64,000 nucleotides of DNA from Marinobacter sp. S0848L (GTDB taxonomy: Bacteria; Pseudomonadota; Gammaproteobacteria; Pseudomonadales; Oleiphilaceae): NCBI RefSeq assembly GCF_023016065.1, contig NZ_JALKAQ010000003.1:186001-250000 (forward strand). Reading direction: 5' to 3'. Shown here in pieces: positions 17,299 to 24,374 of the stretch. Below the pieces are notes generated by a model. That model saw nothing but the letters and a program-made list of their open reading frames with translations, searched no databases and was not told where the DNA came from. Every line of letters starts with the position of its first letter. Position 1 is the first letter of the stretch. A program made the translations under genes and the position numbers.

Positions 17299-17664
17299 TC
17301 AGGCCTGCTTCATCTTGTCGGTATACGGCGGCCAGCCCAGCGGCTTGCCTGCCAGCAGGTGCAGATGGATATGGAAAACCGTCTGGCCCGAGTTTTCGCC
17401 GCAGTTCATAACCACCCGGTAGCCATCGTCGGCAAAGCCCATCTCTTTGGCCAGCTTGGCGGCCACCCAGTAAAGGTGCCCGACCACCTCGCGGTCGCCT
17501 TCTTCGATGTCGTTGATGGTGGCGATGTGTTTCTTCGGAATGATCAACAGGTGCACAGGTGCCTGCGGGTTGATGTCCTTGAACGCCAGGGTCAGGTCGT
17601 CTTCGTAAACGATGTCGGCCGGGATTTCCCGGTTGATGATTTTGGTAAAGAGTGTTTCAGACAT
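17299..17664 (-). CDS. hinT: HIT family nucleotide-binding protein (HinT-like)
   Basis: HinT-type proteins are homodimeric purine-nucleoside phosphoramidases. The 121-residue protein has the histidine triad QTVFHIHLHLLAG near the C-terminus and the N-terminal FTKIINREIPADIVYEDD block. The ATG at 17664 follows an AGGAG site; a longer in-frame reading reaching into the next gene is not supported. It lies downstream of, and on the same strand as, the flavin hydroxylase gene, with a 41-base gap, so it may be co-transcribed. Confidence 0.93.
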   Translation of the reverse strand: MSETLFTKIINREIPADIVYEDDLTLAFKDINPQAPVHLLIIPKKHIATINDIEEGDREVVGHLYWVAAKLAKEMGFADDGYRVVMNCGENSGQTVFHIHLHLLAGKPLGWPPYTDKMKQA

Positions 17665-17705
17665 AATGGCTCCTTGGTTGTTCTTTGAATCCGTTGAGTG
17701 TTCGC

Positions 17706-19001
17706 TTATAGCCAGTTTGGCATAGGTAACCGGTTGGTGATTTCCCGAAATATCGCCGGCGGCTGACTGTCCAGCCCCATGGCATAACGGGCCACTTTGT
17801 TGCGGGCAAAGGGCAGAGCGCGAGCCGCACCAAGCCCGAGGTTGCGGGCCAGATGCAGCGGCGGAATGGTGTTGCTGAACAAGTGATAGAACAGGTCCAT
17901 GGCCAGCATCATGCGCCGGTTGGCCGGTCGGCGCTGTTGTTCGTAAAGCCCCAGCCAATGGGCGCTGGCCAGATCATCTCCGCCGCGGCGCGCTTCTTTT
18001 AATAAACCTTGCAAGCACTCCGCATCCTGAAAGCCCAGATTCACCCCTTGGCCAGCCAGCGGGTTGATGGTGTGGGCGGCATCGCCGGTGAGCACAACAC
18101 GGCCCGAATAATATTGCTTGGCGTGCTGGCGGGCGATGGGGAAGCTGCCACGGTCTTCGATATGGGTCAACAGCGGCAGCTCTTGTGGAAAACTTTTCTG
18201 GATTTCCGTCATCAAAGCTTCATCACTGAGGCTTTTCAGGCGTGCAATCTCGGCCGGTGCGTCGTACCAGACGAGGGATCCGCGGCTCTCGCCCGGGTAT
18301 TGTGCCCCAGCGCTGTACAGCGGTAAAAACGCTCTCGGGCCGGAGGGGTAAAAGCCTTGCCAGGTGATGTCCTGCACCTCGCCCTGATAGCGCACGGAAA
18401 TAATCATCGCTTGCTGGCTGTACTGGTCTTTGGTGATGCCGATACCGGCCATGTCCCGCACCCGGGATTGCGCACCGTCGGCACCGATCACCAAAGCGGC
18501 AGTCAGTTCCTGACCGTTTTCAAGTGTAACGGTGGCGCTGGCCTCGGTTTGGGAAATGCTGGAAACACCGTGACCGGCCAGAATTGAGACGGTCGGCTCG
18601 GCCTCTGCCGCTTGCCATAGCCCCTTTTGAGTGACGGAGTTTTCGACAATGTGACCCAGATGAGCGGCCTTTAGCCCATCGGCGGTGAACTCAACCTGAT
18701 TGACGGTTCTGGGAAGCAGTTTGCTCAGCGGGTGGGGCGCTTCATCCCAAACGGCCAGGCGGCGGTAGGGGGTGGCACGCATCGCCAGAATCGGCTCCCA
18801 GGCGCCAAGGCTGTGCAAGTAGGCTTCGCTTCCTGCGCTTAATGCGGATACCCGAATATCGGGCGCGGCGTCCGGGTTGAACGCCGGCGCAGGGGCGCGG
18901 TCTACCATGGCAACATTGAAGCCCTCGCGGCCCAGACCGGTGGCGAGGGCGGCGCCGACCATGCCGGCGCCGACGATCACAATATCAAAAACTTGAGTCA
19001 T
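17706..19001 (-). CDS. Ubiquinone-biosynthesis FAD-dependent hydroxylase (UbiH/UbiF/VisC family)
   Basis: Members hydroxylate the aromatic ring of ubiquinone precursors using FAD and O2. The 431-residue protein from the ATG at 19001 shows the dinucleotide fold VIVGAGMVGAALATGLG (from about residue 8), the middle motif GADGAQSRVRDMAG, and the FAD-ribityl motif GDAAHTINPLAGQGVNLGF. These fix the family, but not the ring position; UbiF is the closest guess because of the overall style, but UbiI or UbiH are possible. Start chosen after AGGAAC; the upstream GTG at 19025 is less likely. Confidence 0.85.
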   Translation of the reverse strand: MTQVFDIVIVGAGMVGAALATGLGREGFNVAMVDRAPAPAFNPDAAPDIRVSALSAGSEAYLHSLGAWEPILAMRATPYRRLAVWDEAPHPLSKLLPRTVNQVEFTADGLKAAHLGHIVENSVTQKGLWQAAEAEPTVSILAGHGVSSISQTEASATVTLENGQELTAALVIGADGAQSRVRDMAGIGITKDQYSQQAMIISVRYQGEVQDITWQGFYPSGPRAFLPLYSAGAQYPGESRGSLVWYDAPAEIARLKSLSDEALMTEIQKSFPQELPLLTHIEDRGSFPIARQHAKQYYSGRVVLTGDAAHTINPLAGQGVNLGFQDAECLQGLLKEARRGGDDLASAHWLGLYEQQRRPANRRMMLAMDLFYHLFSNTIPPLHLARNLGLGAARALPFARNKVARYAMGLDSQPPAIFREITNRLPMPNWL

Positions 19002-19093
19002 ATCGGGTTCCTGTCTGATGCCCACAGTTTACGCGAAGGCAAAGAACTGACAAGCGATGGAACTCAATCGACTCCGTTGGTGGGAGGGAGCAG

Positions 19094-19648
19094 TTAGCCG
19101 GTCATGCCGGATACCCGCTGGCGTGAAGGTTCTGTGGCTTGCTGGCGGCCTTTTGCCAGCCATGCCGGCTTCTGGGTGCCCGGTTTTTTGAACCCGTGCG
19201 TGAGCACCAGAGGCTGCACGAGGCTCAGGAAGTCTTTGGTTTTCATGTGCAGGGTTTCGGTATGGCTGCCGGCGGCGAATGCCAGATCTTCCTGTTCGGT
19301 AAGCGATTCTGCGCAGTAAACGGTCATGTCGAAAAGATTGCCGAAAGGCGGCATGGCGCCGACTTCACAGTTGGGGAAGCGATCCTGAAAGGCTTGTTCG
19401 TCGGCAAGATCCACGAAGTCCGTATCGAGAATTCTGGACAGGCTGTCCCAGCGAATGCGCCAAGTCGCGGGCATCACCAGCATGGCCATTTTGCCATCGA
19501 GTTCCAGAATGACGGTTTTAGCTACTTTGTCACCGGCAATCTGAACGTGGCGAGCAAGTTCCTGAGCGGTGAAGGCCGGAGGGTGGGTGAGGCACATGTA
19601 TTCGGTGCCGGTTTTGTCCAGGAAATCTTTAAGCTGCTGTACTGGCAT
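19094..19648 (-). CDS. YbaK/ProX-type aminoacyl-tRNA deacylase
   Basis: Proteins of this fold hydrolyse mischarged aminoacyl-tRNAs (for example Cys-tRNA-Pro or Ala-tRNA-Pro). From the ATG at 19648, behind an AGGAGG site, the protein has 184 residues. HPPAFTAQELARHV near the N-terminus, GDKVAKTVILELDGKMAMLVMPA with the conserved Lys, and VGAMPPFGNLFDMTVYCAESL carry the domain signature. The C-terminal tail of about 30 residues (VLTHGFKKPG..., basic) is less conserved. The exact tRNA substrate cannot be read from sequence. Confidence 0.85.
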   Translation of the reverse strand: MPVQQLKDFLDKTGTEYMCLTHPPAFTAQELARHVQIAGDKVAKTVILELDGKMAMLVMPATWRIRWDSLSRILDTDFVDLADEQAFQDRFPNCEVGAMPPFGNLFDMTVYCAESLTEQEDLAFAAGSHTETLHMKTKDFLSLVQPLVLTHGFKKPGTQKPAWLAKGRQQATEPSRQRVSGMTG

Positions 19649-19812
19649 AAATACAACCTCCTGACAGTACGGACAGGGTTGTAGAGCCTTCCGAAAAAAA
19701 TCCCGGGCTGGCTCCGGTAGCAGGCGGAGCATTGTTCGCCCGCCATACCGTCAGCTTAGCCCAGGATTTATGCTTTGCGAATAATCGTTCGTCCTGTGTG
19801 ACAGGGTTCCGA

Positions 19813-20646
19813 TTAGTCGGCTTTGATCATATGCACATCGCGCTGTGGGAACGGAATAGAGATGCCTTCCGCATCGAATGCTTTTTTCACACGTTCCTGC
19901 ATGTCCCAGTAGAACGGCCACAGATCCGCAGAGCTGGTCCACGCACGAACCTTCAGGTCAACAGAACTGTCGCCCAGTCCACCAACCACGATCAGCGGTT
20001 CGGGGTCTTTCAAGGCACGTTCGTCTTCTTCGATCAGGCGCTTACAAATGGCCTTGGCCTTATCGATGTCATCGTCGTAACCAATACCGAATGTCATGTC
20101 ACAACGCCGTGTTTCGTAAACACTCATGTTGGTCAGGCTGGAGTTGGACAGGTCGCCGTTAGGGATAACGATACGACGGTTATCAAAGGTATCGACAATG
20201 GTGTAGAGAATGCTGATCTCACGTACCGAGCCCAAAAAGCCTTGCGCTTCGATAACATCGCCGACTTTGAACGGTTTGAAGATCAGAATCAGCACGCCGC
20301 CGGCGAAATTGGCCAAACTGCCTTGTAGTGCAAGACCTACCGCCAGACCAGCCGCACCGATGATGGCCACGAACGACGTGGTGGCTATGCCGACCATTGA
20401 GGCAACGGAGATCAGCAATAGAATTTTCAGTAGCGCGCCAATCAAGGCACACAGGAATTTATTCAGAGTCGGGTCTTTTTTGCCGAGTTTGTTGTCCAGA
20501 ACGGTGACAAAACGATTGATCACCCATAAACCGATCACGAGTGTAATGATCGCCAGCAATACCTTGGGGGCATAGGCCATGACCATCGTGATGCCTTGCT
20601 CCAGTAATTCGGAAGCTTTGCCGCTATCGCTGAATAGCTCTTCCAT
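19813..20646 (-). CDS. mscS: Small-conductance mechanosensitive channel, MscS family
   Basis: MscS channels open on membrane tension to release solutes during hypo-osmotic shock. The 277-residue length matches the minimal E. coli-like MscS. Three hydrophobic segments lie in residues 20-130. The pore-lining TM3 is visible as AGLAVGLALQGSLANFAGG, with the Gly/Ala packing pattern. The beta domain follows, with PFKVGDVIEAQGFLGSVREI and RRIVIPNGDLSNSSLTN. The ATG at 20646 follows AAGGAG. Confidence 0.94.
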   Translation of the reverse strand: MEELFSDSGKASELLEQGITMVMAYAPKVLLAIITLVIGLWVINRFVTVLDNKLGKKDPTLNKFLCALIGALLKILLLISVASMVGIATTSFVAIIGAAGLAVGLALQGSLANFAGGVLILIFKPFKVGDVIEAQGFLGSVREISILYTIVDTFDNRRIVIPNGDLSNSSLTNMSVYETRRCDMTFGIGYDDDIDKAKAICKRLIEEDERALKDPEPLIVVGGLGDSSVDLKVRAWTSSADLWPFYWDMQERVKKAFDAEGISIPFPQRDVHMIKAD

Positions 20647-20782
20647 AGAAACGCTCCTTGATGTTTTTGGTGGATGTGCAAGCGGGGTAACTTGCTGTCT
20701 TAACAGGTTTAACCTGAACCAGTATAGGCATGTATCCTAGAGTCAGCGAACCGCATGACGCAAATCAAGTTTGCGTTGACGG

Positions 20783-21880
20783 CTAATTGCGATGGGCTTG
20801 GGCGTACTCGACGATTTCTTCGGGGCCGCCTCGTACCAGGATCCGGCCTTGCTTCTGGCTGAGTTGGTAGTCGTACATCGGGTCGTAATAACGGGTGAGC
20901 AGGTTTTCGATCCAGAGGTCGTGGGCTTCAATCGAACCTCTTTGCTGTTGCTCGAGCGCCTGCTCCATCTGGGCGCGTAGCTGCTGGTGTCGCTCGCCAC
21001 CCAAGCGTTTGCGGATGCGGTCGAGGGCGCTTAGCAGGTAGTCCCGGAAATTGAGCCAGCCGGCTTCTTCACCATCGCGCGCAACGTAATCAGCGAGCAT
21101 GTTTTCCACATAATCGGCCCGGATGATGGAGATGCGTTCGTCCATCGGCTGTTCCAGTATGAGTAGGCCGGATTCGCTCATTCTGGCGCGCAAACGTTCT
21201 GGCATGGCGCAGCGGCCAATCAGGCGGCTTTCGTCTTCCAGATAAACGGGGCCGCCCACGTTATGGTGGGCTTTCAGGATGGCGACCGCCAAGCGGTTTT
21301 CAAAGTCGATCTGGGACGGTTGCGGGCTGACTTGCCGGCCAAAGCTTGAGCCGCGGTGATTCGCCAGCCCCTCAAGGTCCACCGGGTTGGGCAGCTTGAG
21401 CAGAACCCGGGTTTTGCCGGTGCCGGTGCGGCCACTGAGAACCTGAAAATCTTGCTTCTCGATGAGCGCATCAAGGCTGTCGATCAGGAATCGGCGCAGC
21501 GCTTTGTAGCCGCCCTTAACCAGTGGGTAGTCGATGCCGGAATCCTTGATCCACTGCTGAGTCAGCCGGGAACGCAGGCCGCCACGAAAGCAAAACAGGT
21601 AGCCGTTCGGATGCCGGGTGACAAAGCGTTTCCAGGCTTCGATCCTTTGTGCCTTGAGGTCGCCTGAAACCAGTTGGTGACCGAGCTCGATGGCCTTGTC
21701 CTGTCCTTTTTCTTTGTAGCAGATGCCGATTCGGTGACGTTCTTCGTCGTTCATCAGGGGCGCGTTGACGGCACCGGGGAAGCTGCCTTTGTCGTACTCA
21801 ATCGGTGCTCGCACGTCCATTAGCGGCACATCGTTCAGGAACAGGTTCAGATAATCATCGGTATCGGGTCTACTGGCCAT
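20783..21880 (-). CDS. mnmH: tRNA 2-selenouridine synthase (SelU/MnmH)
   Basis: This enzyme replaces the sulfur of 2-thiouridine with selenium at the wobble position of certain tRNAs, using selenophosphate and a geranylated intermediate. The 365-residue protein has an N-terminal rhodanese-like domain with DVRAPIEYDKGSFPGA and the active Cys97 in YLFCFRGGLRS. A P-loop follows at about residue 150 (SGRTGTGKTRVLLKL). Both parts are in the correct order for SelU. Selenophosphate synthetase is not in this window. Start ATG at 21880 preceded by CGAGG. Confidence 0.95.
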   Translation of the reverse strand: MASRPDTDDYLNLFLNDVPLMDVRAPIEYDKGSFPGAVNAPLMNDEERHRIGICYKEKGQDKAIELGHQLVSGDLKAQRIEAWKRFVTRHPNGYLFCFRGGLRSRLTQQWIKDSGIDYPLVKGGYKALRRFLIDSLDALIEKQDFQVLSGRTGTGKTRVLLKLPNPVDLEGLANHRGSSFGRQVSPQPSQIDFENRLAVAILKAHHNVGGPVYLEDESRLIGRCAMPERLRARMSESGLLILEQPMDERISIIRADYVENMLADYVARDGEEAGWLNFRDYLLSALDRIRKRLGGERHQQLRAQMEQALEQQQRGSIEAHDLWIENLLTRYYDPMYDYQLSQKQGRILVRGGPEEIVEYAQAHRN

Positions 21881-21991
21881 GTCCTCGGGTCACTGTGGTT
21901 TTGAGTGAGCCGGCAGTATACCGGACTGCTATTATCCCGGCATCCTGGCTAAGGGTACAATGTCGCTCGTTTATGTACCTGATCAGGACCT

Positions 21992-22654
21992 ATGATGACG
22001 CCAGAACATCTCAATCAGCACCTTCGTAAGACCTTGAGTCGGGGTCGCGTCGCCGAATCTGCACCCGCGGGCTGCCCGAGTATGCCACTCTATTTGTTTG
22101 ATCCTTCGGTATTGGAAGGTCCGCTCAGCCATGATGAAGCGCAGGCGGTTGTTGCCGAGCCTGCTTATTGGTCATTTTGTTGGGCTAGTGGTCAGGTGCT
22201 GGCACAGTGGATTCTTGATCACCCGGAGTTGGTTCGTGGTAAATCGGTGCTGGATTTCGGGTCCGGCTCGGGGGTGGTGGCGGTTGCAGCCGCGAGGGCG
22301 GGGGCCGCTCGCTCGATTGCGTGTGATATCGATCCTGCAGCCTTGGATGCGGCAGTCGCAAATGCCGACCTTAACGGCGTGAACGTGGAGTTGTGTGACG
22401 ATTGGGCAAACCGGCCAGAAAATCTGGATTTGGTTACGGCAGCTGATGTGCTTTACGACCCTGAAAACCGGCCGTTATTGGCAGCCTTTCAGGCCGCGGC
22501 GAAGCAGGTGCTGCTGGCAGATTCCCGGGTTAAGGATTTGGGCAATGCGGCCTTTGTGCGCCAAGGCATGGTTGAGGCACGAACTTGGCCAGACCTGAAC
22601 GAATTCGAAGAGTTTAATAAGGTGCGAATTTACCTGGCAGAAGGCGAGGGTTAA
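21992..22654 (+). CDS. Class I SAM-dependent methyltransferase (ETFB-lysine methyltransferase-like)
   Basis: The 220-residue protein has the SAM-binding motif I VLDFGSGSGVVAVAAARAG at about 84-102, an acidic motif II (ACDIDPAAL) and the DVLYDPEN loop. The motif FCWASGQVLAQWILDHP before motif I is characteristic of the METTL20/Nnt1-like group that methylates protein lysines, such as the electron-transfer flavoprotein beta subunit. Substrate is inferred from family only. The first of two adjacent Met codons is used as start. A strong hairpin lies 14 bases after the stop. Confidence 0.75.
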   Translation: MMTPEHLNQHLRKTLSRGRVAESAPAGCPSMPLYLFDPSVLEGPLSHDEAQAVVAEPAYWSFCWASGQVLAQWILDHPELVRGKSVLDFGSGSGVVAVAAARAGAARSIACDIDPAALDAAVANADLNGVNVELCDDWANRPENLDLVTAADVLYDPENRPLLAAFQAAAKQVLLADSRVKDLGNAAFVRQGMVEARTWPDLNEFEEFNKVRIYLAEGEG

Positions 22655-22660
22655 CAGGCG

Positions 22661-22694
22661 AAAAAAATAAAGGGCGACCCGGAAGTCGCCCTTT
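22661..22694 (-). terminator. Rho-independent terminator of the CsrB-like RNA
   Basis: AAAGGGCGAC (22669-22678) and GTCGCCCTTT (22685-22694) form a perfect 10-bp stem with a six-base loop. On the minus strand the stem is followed by ATTTTTTT, a proper U-tract, so it terminates leftward transcription. It may also help end the methyltransferase transcript from the left. Confidence 0.85.
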
Positions 22695-22926
22695 ACAGGT
22701 ACTGAACCGCCATCCTGAGCAGTTCACAGTCGGAACAAATAGCGCGTCCTTGCGCGGTGAGCAACAGCCTTGTTGCTGGATCCTTTGCCTTTCCCTGGTG
22801 CCAGCGTCCGAGCCGGCAATCCAATTCGATTTCCCTTAAGCGAGGCGTCCATGTGTCCTTGCCTCCCCCCTCAATCCTTGTGGGGGTGCGTCCAATGCGT
22901 CGTCCATTTCCCTGTCATCCCTGACG
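22661..22926 (-). ncRNA. CsrB/RsmZ-like GGA-rich small RNA (predicted)
   Basis: This stretch has no credible gene on either strand, but read on the minus strand it holds about 15 GGA triplets in 265 bases, far more than the plus strand. Several sit in hairpin loops: GCGC-AAGGA-CGCGC, CCCCC-ACAAGGATTGA-GGGGG and GAGGC-AAGGACACATGGAC-GCCTC. This is the hallmark of CsrB/RsmY/RsmZ RNAs, which sequester the translational regulator CsrA/RsmA. A TATAGT -10 box lies just upstream (22933-22938), and a strong Rho-independent terminator ends it. The 5' end is estimated from the -10 box. It occupies most of the 477-base gap between the methyltransferase and VanZ genes. Confidence 0.8.
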
Positions 22927-22932
22927 AGAAAC

Positions 22933-23033
22933 ACTATACCAAGGCTTCTGTTGCAAACCTGTGACCCTGGCACGAAAACTTGGATCTGTTTTGAATGATT
23001 TTGGTGATAATTACGTAAAATTAATGGCTTACG
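22933..23033 (-). promoter_or_regulatory. Promoter and possible GacA-type upstream site for the CsrB-like RNA
   Basis: Reading leftward, CGTAAG-N8-TTTACG (23014-23033) is an imperfect palindrome similar to the GacA/UvrY/VarA activator site (TGTAAG-N6-CTTACA), though its spacer is two bases longer. A -10 box TATAGT lies at 22933-22938 with no good -35, which fits an activator-dependent promoter. The site centre is about 97 bases upstream of the estimated start. The rest of 22941-23131 is AT-rich with no gene. Confidence 0.45.
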
Positions 23034-23131
23034 CGTCTTTTTGGGTGCTCGGTGAAGAGCTGCGTACGTCATGAAGCCGAAAGTTCCTACGGGCTTGTGA
23101 GATATGTCGCACAAGGCCGTTCGGAATTATC

Positions 23132-23512
23132 TTACGTGGTTGTCCCGATGCGCCGGATGCCCGGCCAAAGCAGCATGCCGACAGCAATGCCGAGGGCGTC
23201 GGCCAGTACATCGGCGAGAGAAAAATCCCGATAGGGCAGAGTGGCCTGAACCGCTTCAAGCACAAAGCCAAAACCCAGTAATGCCGGTACGTACCAATAG
23301 AAACCGAGGCGCGGCCAGGCCAATCGCGTGACGATGGTCAGCTCAGCGAAAGCGATCAAGTGATTGATCTTGTCATTGGCGGACGACGGAATGGGGTAGC
23401 TCTGGTCGGTGGTCGCCAGATATAAAATAGCCGCAAGGGACAGAAACAGCACCGTTTGCCAGAGCCGGGACAGGTGCAGGAGTGAATGAAGAGTTTGTCG
23501 AAAACGACGCAT
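23132..23512 (-). CDS. VanZ-like small membrane protein
   Basis: The protein has 126 residues from the ATG at 23512 and four hydrophobic segments. The VanZ-like signatures are NDKINHLIAFAELTIVTRLAWP, FGFVLEAVQATLPYRDFSLADVLADALG and a C-terminal membrane helix. VanZ homologues are widespread; few have a known role, although the original gives low-level teicoplanin resistance. An ORF extending upstream to 23608 would cover the divergent cysZ leader and is not supported. It is divergent from cysZ. Confidence 0.8.
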   Translation of the reverse strand: MRRFRQTLHSLLHLSRLWQTVLFLSLAAILYLATTDQSYPIPSSANDKINHLIAFAELTIVTRLAWPRLGFYWYVPALLGFGFVLEAVQATLPYRDFSLADVLADALGIAVGMLLWPGIRRIGTTT

Positions 23513-23607
23513 AGGGAAATCCGAGTGTAGTTGCGGGCTGTGGGATTGTGCGTGACATGATATGCTTTGCGCCCCGTTATTGTCATGGCAGCGGAGGACC
23601 ACCAGCA

Positions 23608-24357
23608 ATGCTCAAGGGAAACTTTTTTCGAGGACTGGGCTACCTGGGAGAGGGGTTCAGGCTGATTCGCCAACCCGGCCTTCGGCTGTTCGTGATCATT
23701 CCACTTGTGATCAACGTTCTGTTGTTCGGACTCTTATTTTACTTCCTGGCTGAATTGTTTGCGGTGATGATTGCCGGCGCCATGGCGTGGCTGCCTGATT
23801 GGGCCTGGCTGCAAGCTTTGGATTGGCTGTTCTGGCTGCTGTATGGCGTGGTGATCTTGCTGATGCTGGCCTACGGTTTTGTCATCATCGCCAATTTGAT
23901 TGGCTCGCCTTTCTATGGCTATCTCGCCGAATTAACGGAAAAACATCTTACCGGCCAAGAGGTCAGCACCGAGGGGAGTTGGGCGGCGATTGTGAAAGAT
24001 ATTCCCCGGGCGCTCTGGCGTGAGGTGCAGAAGATCGCCTATTACCTTCCCAGAGCCTTAGGATTGTTCATCATCGGCCTGATTCCTGTGGTCAACCTGG
24101 CAGCAGCAGTGCTTTGGTTCCTGTTCAATAGCTGGATGATGGCCCTGCAGTACGTGGATTTCCCCGCCGATAACCACAAGGTCAGTTTCCCCAAACTGCG
24201 CAGAGATCTTGCGGCCAGCCGGCTGTCGGCTCTGGGATTTGGCTTGCCGGTCGCGCTGGCAGCCATGGTGCCCATATTGAACTTGATTGTTGTTCCGGCC
24301 GCCGTGTGCGGTGCAACAGCCTATTGGGTTCGCGAAAACGATTCAAAACATCAGTAA
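23608..24357 (+). CDS. cysZ: CysZ-family sulfate transporter
   Basis: CysZ proteins are inner-membrane channels that import sulfate for cysteine synthesis. From the ATG at 23608, behind GCGGAGG, the protein has 249 residues and several long hydrophobic segments. Conserved stretches are GLGYLGEGFRLIRQPGLRLF near the start, ANLIGSPFYGYLAELTE, and the C-terminal RRDLAASRLSALGFGLPVAL. Family residues surrounding NSWMMALQYVDFPADNH also match CysZ. No other cys genes are next to it; it is followed after 17 bases by rapA. Confidence 0.88.
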   Translation: MLKGNFFRGLGYLGEGFRLIRQPGLRLFVIIPLVINVLLFGLLFYFLAELFAVMIAGAMAWLPDWAWLQALDWLFWLLYGVVILLMLAYGFVIIANLIGSPFYGYLAELTEKHLTGQEVSTEGSWAAIVKDIPRALWREVQKIAYYLPRALGLFIIGLIPVVNLAAAVLWFLFNSWMMALQYVDFPADNHKVSFPKLRRDLAASRLSALGFGLPVALAAMVPILNLIVVPAAVCGATAYWVRENDSKHQ

Positions 24358-24374
24358 TTTCTAGCGGAGGTTTC

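Noticed and set aside
22836-23114. 92-residue minus-strand open frame in the CsrB-like RNA region
   Set aside because: It overlaps the promoter and the GGA hairpins, has no ribosome site and no motif; a non-coding RNA explains the region better.
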